From: Bradyrhizobium sp. 132
Lineage (GTDB): Bacteria > Pseudomonadota > Alphaproteobacteria > Rhizobiales > Xanthobacteraceae
Direction: 5' to 3'
Length of the DNA stretch: 64,000 bases
Assembly (NCBI RefSeq): GCF_023074185.1
Contig: NZ_JADPKY010000132.1
Span: 372,001-436,000, forward strand
Part shown: positions 45,841-58,900 of the stretch, in pieces
Layout of the letters: every line of letters starts with the position of its first letter
Numbering within the stretch: position 1 is the stretch's first letter
Translations under genes and position numbers: made by a program
The notes under the pieces: generated by a model
Told to the model about the DNA's origin: nothing
The model's database searches: none
The model's input: the letters and a program-made list of their open reading frames with translations, nothing else

Positions 45841-46133
45841 AAAAGTCTTTGCATGATGGTTTGCCCCAAGCCGATGCTTAGCGCGAACGGCCGGCATCCA
45901 CAATTGATGAAAAAATGCGTTTGTGACTGTTCATTCGCAGCGTTTGGCAGCCTGATACCGTATTCCTACGCCGCCAAAGAGTCGCTGTTTCGAACCCTGT
46001 CTACTCCGTGACACCTTGTAACGCATTGCGGCGTTGCAACATTTTCCGTCTCGGTTGCGATGACGGTTCGGGGAAGCCGATTCGTAGCTGCCGATTTTTA
46101 AAGCGTTGTTTCAAGTTTTTTCGAAGGTTTTCG
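45841..46133. promoter_or_regulatory. Divergent intergenic region
   Basis: A 293-base gap between the binding-protein gene (minus) and the exported-protein gene (plus). It is noticeably more AT-rich than its surroundings, especially 46090-46130, and probably holds promoters for both directions. I see no clear palindrome or known operator in it. Confidence 0.45.
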
Positions 46134-46871
46134 ATGCGCAAAATCTATCTCGTTCCGGCCCTCGTTGGCCTGCTCACCTCTGTTGCAACCGGGCCCCTTG
46201 CGGCCCAGGGCGCCGTGCCGAAGCAGAAAGCTGCGCCGGCACCGAGGGCCGCTGCCGGTACGCCGGTCGCTGCCGGCGCGACGTCGGCCGCCGCCGCCGA
46301 GACGCCAACCCCAGACGACAAGATCAAGGCGATCGACGGCTTCCGCTCCGCCAAGTTCGGCATGAACGAGGCCGACGTGCGCGCGGCGATGACGAAGGAC
46401 TTCAATGCCAAGTCCGACGCGATCAAGGTTCAGGACAACGCGTCCGAATTGACGCGGAGCGTCCTGCTCTCCGTTCCGGAGCTTCTGCCGAACGGCGGCA
46501 CCGCCGAGCTGTCTTACGTGTTCGGCTACAAGTCCAAGTCGCTGATCCAGATCGGCGCGGTCTGGTCGAAGGGCACCGACGCGGCGATCACGGCGGAGAA
46601 GCTGTTCTCCAATGCCAACATCCTGCGCGCCCATTTCCTCAGCGAGGGCTTCAAGCCCGACTCCATCGCGGTCAACATGCCCGTCAGCGGCGGCATCGTG
46701 ATGTTCCGCGGCAGCGACGCCAAGGATCGTTCGGTCATCCTGCTTCTCCAGGGCACGTTCGAGAACAAGGAGAACAACCAGCGTGTGCTGACGCCGACCA
46801 GCCTGCTGCTGTTCTACGTCGCCGATGCCAAGAGCCCTGACATCTTCAAGCTGCCGCCCGGCCAGTTCTGA
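46134..46871 (+). CDS. Exported protein of unknown function preceding the TPS locus
   Basis: Protein of 245 residues. A Sec signal (RKIYLVPALVGLLTSVATGPLAAQG) is followed by a Pro/Ala-rich linker (about 28-58), then a compact domain of about 185 residues with FRSAKFGMNEADVRAAMTKDF and GGTAELSYVFGYKSKSLIQIGAVW. The FGM.E.DVR.A pattern recalls small periplasmic modules found in many proteobacteria, but I do not recognise a named family. It ends 72 bases before the giant exoprotein gene on the same strand and may be part of that secretion locus. Start is ATG 46134 after a GAAGG site. Confidence 0.75.
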   Translation: MRKIYLVPALVGLLTSVATGPLAAQGAVPKQKAAPAPRAAAGTPVAAGATSAAAAETPTPDDKIKAIDGFRSAKFGMNEADVRAAMTKDFNAKSDAIKVQDNASELTRSVLLSVPELLPNGGTAELSYVFGYKSKSLIQIGAVWSKGTDAAITAEKLFSNANILRAHFLSEGFKPDSIAVNMPVSGGIVMFRGSDAKDRSVILLLQGTFENKENNQRVLTPTSLLLFYVADAKSPDIFKLPPGQF

Positions 46872-46943
46872 TGCCGGAACGTTTCCACGACATTCTCCCA
46901 CACGGTTGTGGATCGGCGCCAATGCCGATGAAGAGGATCTGAA

Positions 46944-49900
46944 ATGCGCCGACCATCTGCAAAGCGAGACAATGACGAGCTGACGCTGCGCCGACTTGCG
47001 CGTTTCCGTTCGATGTCACTGCTCTGTGCGATGCAGATGGTCTTCCTGCCGGTGTTCAGCGTCCGCCTTCAGGCGCAGCCGGCGAACGTGATCACGCCGG
47101 ACGGCCGCACCGGGACCAGCCTTCAAACCTCCGGCAGCGTAACCAACGTCACGACGTCGACAGTGTCCGGCAACAACGCCTTCAACTCGTTCTCGCAGTT
47201 CAGCGTCGGCCAGGGCAACACCGTCAATTTGCAGCTGCCGACCGGGACGCAAAATCTCGTCAATATCGTTCGCGACGCTCCGGTCTACGTCAACGGCACA
47301 CTGAACTCCTACATGAACGGCGCGATCGGCGGTAACGTCTATTTCGCCGATCCCAAGGGTTTCGTGGTCGGCCGCAGCGGCACGGTCAACGTCGGCAGCC
47401 TCAACGTCTCGACACCGACGCGCGAGTTCACCGACAGCCTGATCGGCGCGGGGGGCCAGATCAACGGCTCGGCGGTCGGCAATCTGATGGCGGGGTCGTT
47501 CCCGGTCTCGCCTGACGGCAATATCCGTATTTACGGCCGGATCAACGCCCAGGACGGTGTCCGCCTGACAGGGCAGAACATCTTCGTCGGCGGGGGCGCG
47601 AGCCAGCGCGACATCGCCAATCTCGATCACGCCGCCAAATTTTCCGCCTCGGTCAATTCGAAGGGGCTGCGCAGCGCCGCGGCGATTACCGTGCGCAATG
47701 GCTCGATTCACATCGGCGCCGTCAACAACGCCACCGTGAACGGACGGTTGACGGCACGCAGCAAGAGCACGACGCCGAGCAGCATCACCGTTGTGGCCGG
47801 CAACAAGGCCGAGCTCGGCAAGAATGCGCGGTTGAGCACGGCGAGCAAGACTGCGGATGCCGGCGGCGTTCTCGTCAAGGCCGGCAACGCCGTGACCGTC
47901 AAGAGCGGCGCCAAGATCAATGCCAGCTCGAAAGCGGGCAACGCGGGTCTGGTCGAGCTGAGCGGAAACGGCGTCATTGACGTGGGCAGCGGTGTTACCA
48001 TCAACCTTGCCGCGCCCAACGGCCAGGCCGGCACGCTGCTGATCGACCCGACTGATGTGGTGATCGGCGACATGAGCCAGGGCGACGCCGGCGTAACCCT
48101 CGGGAACACGTCCGTCGCCAACGCCATCGCGGCGCTGAGCGCTGGCGGCACCTATCTGGTTCAGGCCGACCATTCGGTCACGCTGGCCGCGCATGCGGTG
48201 ATCGATGCCCGCAACCTCGACGCCGCCAAGACTCATTCCGTCGGCAACGCCATCAATGTCGAGATCGACGCGCCGACCATCAGCATCGTCAACGGAGCGA
48301 AGATTCTCGCCCAGGCGATCAATATTAGTGGAACGACCTACACCAGCGGCAGTGTCACGCTGACGGCGACGGCGAACGACACCAAGCTGTCGGGCCAAGC
48401 CACCGCGACCACTGGAATCACGATCGATGGCCAGATCACTGGCGGCGACATCTCGATCGGCGCGACCTCGACGGCGACATCGAGCTTCACGAGCTCGGTC
48501 CCTGGCCTCTTCACGCTGGTCGGCACCACGCTTGCGGCCTCGCTGCTCGGCCTCAACGGCGGCTATGTGGCCGCGAGCGCCACGGCGGTGGTCAACATCA
48601 ATGGCAACGCCAACATCAACGGCGCCGGCAACGTCGACATCACGTCGCACGGCTCGGAAACGGCGCAGGATCCGGCGCTGGCGAGCACCTTGCTCGGCGG
48701 CTCGCCGATCGGCGCCGCCGCTGTCGTCGGCAAGCTCGACGGCAACGTCACCACCAACGTGGCCTCCGGCGCCACGATCAGCGCGGGCGGCAACCTCAAC
48801 ATCCACGCCATCAATGACGCCACGCTGAACGTGACTGCGGTCGCGGCGACGTCCAGCGCGCAATTCGTCGCGACCGTTGCCTATTCCACCGGCTCGGTCT
48901 CGACCTCGGCCAATGTCGCGACCGGTGCGAACCTTTCCGTCGGCAACGTGATTGCATCAGGCAACTCGCTGACGGTACGTGCGATCAACAACAACTCGTT
49001 CTCGACCAGTGCCACGGCGGTCGCGCTAAGCACGCCGAACGCGAGCGGCGGCATCGGCGGGGCGCTCGCCATCAGCGACGTCACCACGTCCGCCACCGCA
49101 AAGCTCGGCTCGTCACTGGGCACCAGCGCGTCGTCCCGGATGAACGGCTCCGTGATGGTCGAGGCGACGTCGAATACCACGAGCAACTCGACCATGGCCT
49201 CGACCATCGTCGGTACGCCGGCCGTGATCGGCGCGATCCAGGATTTCATGGTCTCCACGGCCAGCCCGGGTTCGATCATCGCCCAGCATATGATCCCGCT
49301 GATGCCGGTGAATTTCGATCTGAAGGCCGCCGCCGCGCTGTCGCTGGCCAACAGCACCGAAAACGCCACCGCGTCGATCGGGCAGAATCCGAGCGGCGGC
49401 GCGCCCAGCCTCTATGTCAGCGGCAATGTCGCAGTCGTCAGCACTCTCGTCGACCGCGGCGTGCGCAGCAACGCCACGGCTTCTGCGATCGCCTCGGACC
49501 CCACGAGCGGCGAGGGAGTCGCGATCAGCGCCGCGGTCGCATGGGGCAATTTCAACCACAATTCGAACGCCTATATCGGCGGCGGCACCGTGATCAATGC
49601 GGCCAACATCGCCGTCGACGCCAGCACCTGGATGCCGATCACCAATACCTGGCTGAAGTGGGACGGATTGACCGAGGTTCTCAGTCATCTCAACGGCAAT
49701 CTCGGCGTCGGCGGCAACATTCTGACCAGCTATGCCAACGCCACGGCCGACGCGGGCGACACCGCCGCCGTCGCTGGCTCGATGAACCATTTCGTCGTGA
49801 ACAACGACACCACGGCGTGGGTGGCCAGCAGCGCCAGCCTGACCGCGACATGCACGGCGGCTTGCGGCAGCAGCTGGTCCGCGACGGTGAACAACGGCGA

Positions 49901-52900
49901 CGTCCACACCTACGACGCCAGCATCCAGATCGCGGCGACGACGACGACGGCGTCGATCGACGCCGCCGGCAATGTCGGTACACTCGGCTTCCTGCCCGGC
50001 AACACGTCCGGCGGCTCCTCGGTGGGCGGCTCGCTCAATTTCGTCCAGTTCAACACCAGCACGATCGCCGGCGTTTCGGACGGTGCGTCGCTGCGGGCGG
50101 CGGACGACATCGCCGTCAACGCGATCACCTCGGATCAGTTCATCGCCGTCGCGCCGTCGTCCGGAAAGGCCGCCGGCGCGCTGGCGCTGAACGGCATCAC
50201 CTCGCTCGGCTTCCTCAACAACACGACGCACGCCTCGATCTCAAGCCAGGCCAGCGTCTTTTCTCCGACCCTCAACATCCTGGCGCAGCAGGATCTGTCG
50301 GTCGTGACGATCGCCGGCGCGGTCAATGTCGGCGGCGGTTCGGCGGTTGGATTGTCCGTTGCCTATCTGGGCGCGAATATGGATACGTCCGCCTATATCG
50401 GCGACAATCATTCCGACATCCGGCCCGGGCCGTTCAGCACCGACGATCCGTTTGCCGGCAACAGCGGCGGAAGCGGCTCGGTCAACGCCGACAACCTCAC
50501 GATCAGCGCCACCACCTCAGGCCGGATCACGGCAGCGGCCGTCGCGGCTTCGATTTCCGAGCCGTCATTGTCCAGCTTCGCCGACAAGGCGGGCGCCGCC
50601 GGTGCCGCCGCGACCGGAGGTCCGGCCGGGATTGCGCTGGCTGCGAACAAGATCAGCTCGGGCTCGGGATCGAGCACGAATGGCTTCACCATGGACCTTG
50701 CGGGCAGCTCGTCCGTGAGCGACGTCTCGCTCGGAACCAGTGCTTATGTAAGGAATACGTCGGTCAACAAATTCACCACGGCGACCGCGGTGAACACGAA
50801 TACGATCGTGCAGGCGCTCAACGACACGATCCTCAGCAACGGCTCCGGCTCCGCCGCGGCCAACATGTCCGGGTCGTCGTCTCAGGGAGCCGCGATCGGC
50901 GCCGCCATCGCGGCTGCGATGTCCAACAATGCCACGCTCGCCTATATCTACGGCACCACGATGCAGAACCAGATGTCTGTGACGGTGCAGGCGCTCAATG
51001 GCGGGTCGGAAACCGTCGTCGCCATCGGCGTGGCGGGCGGAACGTCAGCCAATGCGGCCGCGCTGTCGGGGTCGGTCGGCATCATGACGGACAGCGCCAA
51101 CGCCTATATCGAGAGCTCGACCATCACGGGCTACGCGACGGGGACCAATCGCGCGATCGAGGTCGATGCCTACCAGACTACGAACATCGCAATCGGCGGC
51201 GGCTCGCTCTACGTGTCCGGCGGCAAGGCCGGTGTCGGCATTGGGCTGACTTACGCGTCGATTGCCGATCCCGCGGGCGGCAATGCCACCGACGCGCATA
51301 TCCGCAGCACGTCGATCTCGAATTATGACAGTCTGCTGGTGCTGGCCGACAGCGCCAGCGTCATTGCCGCCGGTGCGGCCACGGGCGGGGCAGGGGGCAA
51401 CGGGCTTGCCGGTGCGATCGTCGTCGACGAGATTACGCCCACGACGACGGCCTATATCAGCAGCAGCTCGACGGTGAACATCAACGTCGGGCGCGTGACG
51501 GTGCTGGCGGACAGCGGCGCTGTGTCGGACCTCGATACGGCGCTCGGAAATCTCGTCAAGAAGTCGAACAACAATCATCTCGCATCGGACACGTGCACGG
51601 CTGCCGCCGGCAATGGCACGCAGAACTGCATCGATTTCAGCGTGGCGGCGCTCAACGGTGGCACGGGTAACGGTCCGGGCGCCAGCATCGTCTCCGTTGC
51701 GGGCACCATCCAGGCCGGCAAGAACAATGTCGGCGCCTCGATGGTGTACGATACCATCGCGACGACGCATTCGGCCTATATCGCCAACGTCCGGATGTCG
51801 ACCCTCGGCAGTGTCAGTGTGAGTGCGCTCGACACCACGAAGATCCAGTCGGTCACGATCGGATTCGGCCTGGCGACCAGCCAGTTTGCCGGCGTCGGCG
51901 GCATGACGATCAGCTCGATCGCCAATACCGTTACGGCGGCTATCGGCAACAACCAGTCCGACCCGACGCAATCGACCGTGACGGCCTCCAACATCTCCGT
52001 CAGCGCGAGCGACAATTCCAGCATCACCGGAGCCGCCGCTATCGCTGGCGCCTCGACGCAAGGCAGCGCCGCAGGCCTGGCGCTTGTCTACAGCAGCATC
52101 GCCAACAATGTCAGCGCCGGCGTCACCGGCTCCAAGCTGACCGCCTCCGGCAGCGTCGCCGTCAGCGCGAACTCGAACGCCAGTATCTCGACCATCGCCG
52201 TTGGTATCGCGATGTCCTCGCAGGTCGGCCTGGCCGGTTCGGTCGCCACCAATCTGATGGGGACCAACGTCACCGCCAACATCACCGCTGCCGGCACCAA
52301 CGGTATCAACGGCGCCGACGTGATCGCCGCCAACAACGTTGCCGTGATCGCCGGCAACAACGACAAGGCGGCGGTGTTCGCGGGCGCCGTGTCGATCAGC
52401 AAGGGCGCGGGCGGCGGCGCCGGTTCGCTGGTGACCAACAAGATCACCGGGGCCACCGCGGCCTATATCAGCGGGGCGAACACCAAGGTCGATGCGCGCG
52501 GAACCAGCGCGACCGATGCGCTGTCGGTCAACAACGGCACGCTCGTCCATGCCTTCGATCTCGGCACCGCCCAGGCGCCGAGCGACAGCACGCCCGACCT
52601 CTCTGAAAACCAGGACGCTTTGCGCGGCCTCGCCGTCGTGGCAAGCTCGCACCAGGCGGTCGTGGCCAACGTTGCGTCGCTCGCCGCGAGCAGCGGCATC
52701 GCCATCATGATCAACCCGATCACCAATGTGATGAGCGGGGCGACCAGGGCCTATATCGACAGCGCAGCCATCGACACGCGCCTGACCTCCTCGACATTGG
52801 CGCCGCAGATCGAGGTGGCCGCGTCGAGCTTCTCCTATTCCGGCACGCTCGGCGCCGGCATCATTCCGCCCACCGGCAACGGCGGCGGCGGCGCCACGAT

Positions 52901-55900
52901 CATCAGCACGACGATGTCGCGCGACACGCGCGCCTACATCACCAATGCCACCGTCGGCGGCGTCCAGTCGCCGAGCCCGACGGTCGGCGCCGTCACCGTG
53001 AAGGCCAACGCCGAGCAGGATGCGTCCTCGATCGCGATCGGGTTCAACACCGGCTCGGTCGGGCTGAACGTGTTCCAGGCCACGACGGAAGCCTATGTCG
53101 ACGGCGGCGCGCTGACGGCCGCGTCACTGACGGTGAACGCCAACAACAACACCGGCATCTTTTCTGCGAACGGCTCCGGCGCCTATGGCAGCCAGGCCGC
53201 GATCGGCGCGGCGTTTCTGGTCCAGGTCTCGGCGAACCGGACCGAGGCCTATGTCGGCGACGAATTCCACTACCAGGGCAACGGCGCGGCGCATACGACC
53301 GCGGTCAATCTGACCGGCGCGCTCGACGTCGAGGCCAAAACGAAGAACCGCTTCGAGGCCTATGCAGTAGGCGGCGCGCTTTCGACAGGGACGGCGGCGA
53401 TCGCCGGCATGGCGAACGTCGAGATCGCAAACAACACCACCATCGCCGGCGTCTACGACACCACGCTGCAATCGCCCACGGGAGGCGCGGCCGGCGCGGT
53501 CACCATCAACGCGAACGAGGACGTGGCGATCAAGGAGATCGCGGGTGCACTCGCGATCGGGGCCAGCGGAGGCGGCGTCGGCGTTGGTGCCGCGGCGAAC
53601 GTCATCGTCTTCAAGAGCCAGACCATTGCGGAAAGCCGCAACAGCAATTTGAATTCATCCGGCGCGATCAATGTCGGGGCGCTCAGCACCAAGGAGGTGC
53701 TGTCCTACGCGGTCACCGCCGGCATCGGCGGAAGCGTCGGCATCGGTGCGACCGTCGGCGTCATCATCATCGGCACCAATACCGCCGATCCGGATACGCA
53801 GGGCGAGCAGACCGGCCAGCTCAATCAGGGCGGCAACGGCACCATCGCGTCGGTGAACGCCGGCACCAATTCTTCGCATGGCAGCAACGCGGTCGCGAGC
53901 GGCACCGCCGGGAATCCGAACAATGCCAACGTGACCTCGACCTACGACGTCAGCAGCGTGCTGACCGGCGGCAATGACGGCGTCACGGCGCAGATCGCGG
54001 GCGGCAACGTCACGGGCACGCAGGTCAATGTCGCCGCCACCAGCGCCAACGCGGCCAAGATGTATCTGCTCGGCGCCGGCTTTGCGAAGAACGTCGGTAT
54101 CGGTGCCGGCATCGGCTACACCAGCGTCAGCAGCAGCGTGCTCGCCAATCTGAGCGCGGTCGTATCCGCGCCTTCCGTGGCTGTTGCTGCGGTGGTCAAG
54201 GACGCCAGCACCGGATCTTATGCCGGCAAGACCATCGACACCGAGGCGATCGCCGGCGGTGCCGCGCTTTACTTCGGCGCCGACGCAGCCGTGGCGGTCG
54301 GCAACGTTGCCAACACTGTGACCGCGCAGCTCGGCGGCCAAATCACCGGCACGGGCGGCGACGGCGTCGCCGTCATGGCGCTGGACTCGTCGACCCAGGT
54401 CGTCTTCACGGGCGGCGTCACCGGCGGTGCCGTGGCGGTCGGCGCTTCGATCGCCACCGCGGGACGATCGAGCTCGGTCGCGGCGAAGGTTCTTGACGAC
54501 GCCGTCGTCAATACCTCGACCCTGGCGGTTGGCGCGTCCGGCGCCGGCCAATTGACCACGACCTCGACGGCGCTTGGCGGCGGTATCGTCGCCGGCGTCG
54601 GTGCGGACGCCGAGGCTCACGAAAATTCGACGGTGCTTGCGGAGATCGGTTCGGGCTCCTCGATCACGACCTCCGCGGCCGGCGTCGGTACGCTCGTGAC
54701 GGCGTCGATCACGCCCAATCTGTCGAGCACCGCGATCGGCGTCTCGGTCGGCGGCGGCGCGGTCGGCGTCGCCGTCGCCAAGTCCACGGTCGGAGCCATG
54801 GTCACGGCCGATGTCGGCGACAATGCCGTCTTCTCGGGCGGTGCGCTCGCCGTGACCGCCATGGCGCTGGTCCCGACCAGTGGCACGACGACCTATGCCT
54901 GGGCGCTCGCAGGTGGCGGCGGCTCGCTGATCGGCGCGCAGGGCAGCTTGGCCATGGCTTCCGAGAACGCGACGGTCAGCGCGTACGGCGGAACGGGGAT
55001 TACGCTTCCCAACGGCGACGTGGTCATTGCGGCCGAAAATGACAGCAGCCAATACGCCCAGGCGACCGGCCTTTCGACCGGGTTCCTGGCGCTGGGTGCG
55101 ACCGTCGCCCAGACGTCGTCGAGCGCGCACACTTACGCCTATCTGGGCGCGCCCGTGGATATGGACACGGCTCATCTGAATCACACTGACTACACCGGCA
55201 TCCTCCAGATCACGGCCACCGGCAAGGATACCAACGTCTCCAACGCGACGGTCGGCGCGGGCGGCACTTACGCCGGCGCCGCTGCGGTCGCAACCACGAG
55301 TTCGACCGCCGTGACCGATGCGCGGTTCGACGGTGGCACGACGGATGACACGGTCTATTTCGGCGGCCTCAGCATCAACGCCAAGCACACCACGAATTAT
55401 GCCGCCAGCGGTGACGCCTATCAGGCGTCCACGGCCGGTGTCTCCGCCGGCAAGGCGCAGAACGACGTCAACTCGACCACCACTGCCGAGATCGGAAACC
55501 ACCTGATCATCAATTCGGCCGGCGGCAACATGGTCGTCATCTCCAACGACATCGTCAACCAGGCCGGTGGCGGCGCGCGTTCGGGCTCCGGCGGCACGTT
55601 CTCGGGCGCTGCCGCACTCAGCGACTCCCATGTCACCCAGACCGTCACCACCAACATCGGCTCCGGCACGGTCCTGAGCCTCAACGGCGATCCGCGGACC
55701 TCGGCGGCGGTGATCAACATCGAGGCCTACAACACGCTGAACACCAACGACACTGCCAGCCTGGCCACGGCCAGCTTCTTCGCGGGCGGCGGCGCCGAAT
55801 CCAACATGACGGCAAACGCCACGCTCGCGGTCAACATCAACGCCCGCGAACTCTTCAGCGCCGGCAAGATCTATATTGGTTCGGCGGCGAAGATGGCGGC

Positions 55901-58900
55901 GGCCAACAATGCCAATGCCAGCCTCTACGGCGCGATCGCCGGCGTCGGCGCCAGCACCAATACCTGGGCGCACGCCAACCAGGCCGTCAATGTCGGCAAC
56001 AACGCCAAGGTCGAGGCCTGGGGCCAGATCAACATTTTTGCCGGCATGTCGGGCGATACCATCATCTTCAGCAGCGTGCAGGCAACCGCAACGACGGTTG
56101 TCTACAACAACACCGCGATTCCGATCTCGACGCTCTACCGCGGCACGGCCAATGCAGATGACACCACAAGCCTGACGCTCGCCAACACCTCGAGCGTGCT
56201 CGGCGTACAGAACATTTCCCTGGGAGCGACCCAGAGTCAGGTCACGGCCTCCGGCAACGGCAGCAACTACAATCCGTATCTGGACATCTTCAGCGCCAAG
56301 AACAGCGATAACCACAGCCACACCAGCGGAACCGGCGATGTCGCGCTCAATGGCCTGGTGGCGGCGGGCATCAACAACGATATCACCATTACGATCGACA
56401 TAGGTGCGAGCACGCCGACCGCGAGCACGACGAGTCCCTACTCGTCACTGCTGTCCGGCGGTTCGTCGACACCTACCCTCGAATATGTCGCCGACGTCGA
56501 CCACTTCAACCCGATGATGAGCTGGAACCACCAGGTGGTCCAGTACACCATCGTCGGCGGCTTCAATCCCTACCAGAGCGTCGTCAACCAGCTCGTCACG
56601 CTGACCGGCCTGACCGAGACGCAAATTCGCTCACAGCTGGCGGCGGCGACGCCCGCGGCGCCCGCCACGATGTCGCCGTCAGGCACCGATCCGACCGGCG
56701 ACTTCCAGCGCCAGATCAACGCGTTGATCCAGCAGGCGCCGTACACCTCCGACTCCACCGGCAATGCCTTCGCATTCGGCGATATGCTGGTGTCCGCCGG
56801 CAACGTCTCGATCCTGGCGCAGAAGCTGACTGGCAACAGCGGCACGAATCCGACTGCGCCGGCGGTGATCGCGCGCAGCTCGCCGATGATCAAGATCGAG
56901 AACAGGGGTCTCGACTTCATGGACCTGGCCAACCTCACGGTCACCAATGTAACCGGAGGAAACATCACCTACCGCCAGATCGACCATGTCGACCCGGATT
57001 CGCACTCCAACGTGACCTTCACCGCCACGCCGAGCGCGACGCCGATCATCGACATCTCGGCCACCTACAACCGACTGGATCCCTCCAGCGGGCTCGGCGT
57101 CGACCAGAACGGCAACCAGCTGACCCGCACGCCCGACATCTATTTCGACGGTGCCGTCAACAACGAGAACGGCCTGCTCAAGATCACCAACAATCTCGGC
57201 AGCATCGTCGCGTCGCAGTCACTCAATGCCGCGACCGTCCAGATGGTGGCGCCCAACGGCTCGTTCGTCTTCCTCGGCGGCATTGGCAGCTTTTACACCT
57301 CCAACCACGATGTTCTCTCGCAATGGGCCGGCGTCGAATTCAAGCCGGCTGACGACGACACGCTGACGGCGGTGATGGCGGCGGCGACCTATCTCGGCGC
57401 CTATGGCGATTACGCGACCGCTCCGCATATCGCAGGGGGAGCCGGTCACCCGTATTTCTACTACTGCTGCGTCGACGGCAACAACGGCGTTCAGCAAACG
57501 GCCGCCAACAGCACGATCTTCACTGCGCGCATGCTGGAACTGTATTACGACGGCCTGTCGCTCTATTCGGCGATCTTCCTGCCGATGGGATCGGGGGCGC
57601 CGGGTAGCGGCAACCCCAACGCCGGCAGCGTTGGGAGCACCACCGTGCTCGGGCAGATGGAAGGGCCGACGCGCCAGACCATCACCACCGCGCCGTGGGA
57701 GCGGGATACCTATACCGGCCAGGGCGTCTACAGCAACTCGACCTACGACTACACCACGACCTCGACAGATTCCCAGGGCAACACCACCACCACCAACCAC
57801 ACGTCTACGTTCTACTCGCCATTCAATTGCGCGGGGTGCTCTGCCTATTTCCAGGTCGTCAATATCCAGCCCGACGTGATCACGCCGAGGACCGCGCAAT
57901 CCAACTCGTCCTCGAACTGGAGCTCGACCGCGCCCACGGGGTACCAAACGCCCGATAACGCGCCCTTCATCTTCGGCAAGGCGATCATCATCTCGGCGGG
58001 GGTCATCAACATCAACGGCACGATCCAGAGCGGCACGAGCAGCGATTACTCGGTCGACATCGGCGGGACCACGTTGACCGCCATCAACGACCTCAAGAGC
58101 CGCAATGCGGGAGCGGACTTTGCCCAGGCCCAGGTCAACGCGCGGAACGGCAGCTATTACGACATCACGGCCTCCGCGACGACGGAGGCCGCAGGCGACA
58201 TCAAGATCGGGGTCAAGTACAACGCGCTCACCGACCAGATCCTCGTGAACGGCGTGGTGCAGGGCTCGGGCGGCTACGTCTATCTGAACGGCAAAATCAT
58301 CTCGACGTCGACCCAGGATGGTGTCTCCCAGGGCACTATCGCGGTCAAAGGTGGCGCCGGCTCGATCACGGTCAACAACACAACCGGCCTGCAGCTCGTC
58401 ACCAACACCATCAATACCGGCGTCAGCGCACCGAGCGTGATCGAGATCGTCGATCAGCTCAAGCAGCAGACGACGTGGTACGTCTACAATCCTTCCGCTG
58501 CGGGCGGCCAGCAGGTATCGACGTATCAAACGAGCGGCTTCAATGCGAGCCAGTACACCGACACGATGCTGACCAGCCTCAGTGGCACGGCAGGCATCCA
58601 GTACGCGACCAAGGCAAACATGTTCTACCAGTGGGTCGATACGGCTACGCTGGATCGTCCGACGGACTCAACGCAGTTCGACTACGGCTGGCACTATACG
58701 CCCAACGCGGCCACCGGGCAGAACTGGACCCGCACCATCAGCCTGGTTTCGGACGTGCAGCAGGCCCAGGGCGGCGGCGGCAGCACTGGCCCACAGACCT
58801 CCAACTTCCAGGAAGTCGTCACCGCGACCGGTTCCTATCACACCGGCGGCGGCAACACCCATCCCGAGAAGTGCTGCGGCGCGGACGGTCAGTACAATTG

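Noticed and set aside
53655..56321. Very long open frames antisense to the giant exoprotein (also 47016-48863, 58668-60539, 61656-63371)
   Set aside because: Their translations are Arg/Asp/Gly/His-rich mirror products of a GC-rich Ala/Ser/Thr codon pattern, with no domains, and they lie entirely inside a well supported gene.
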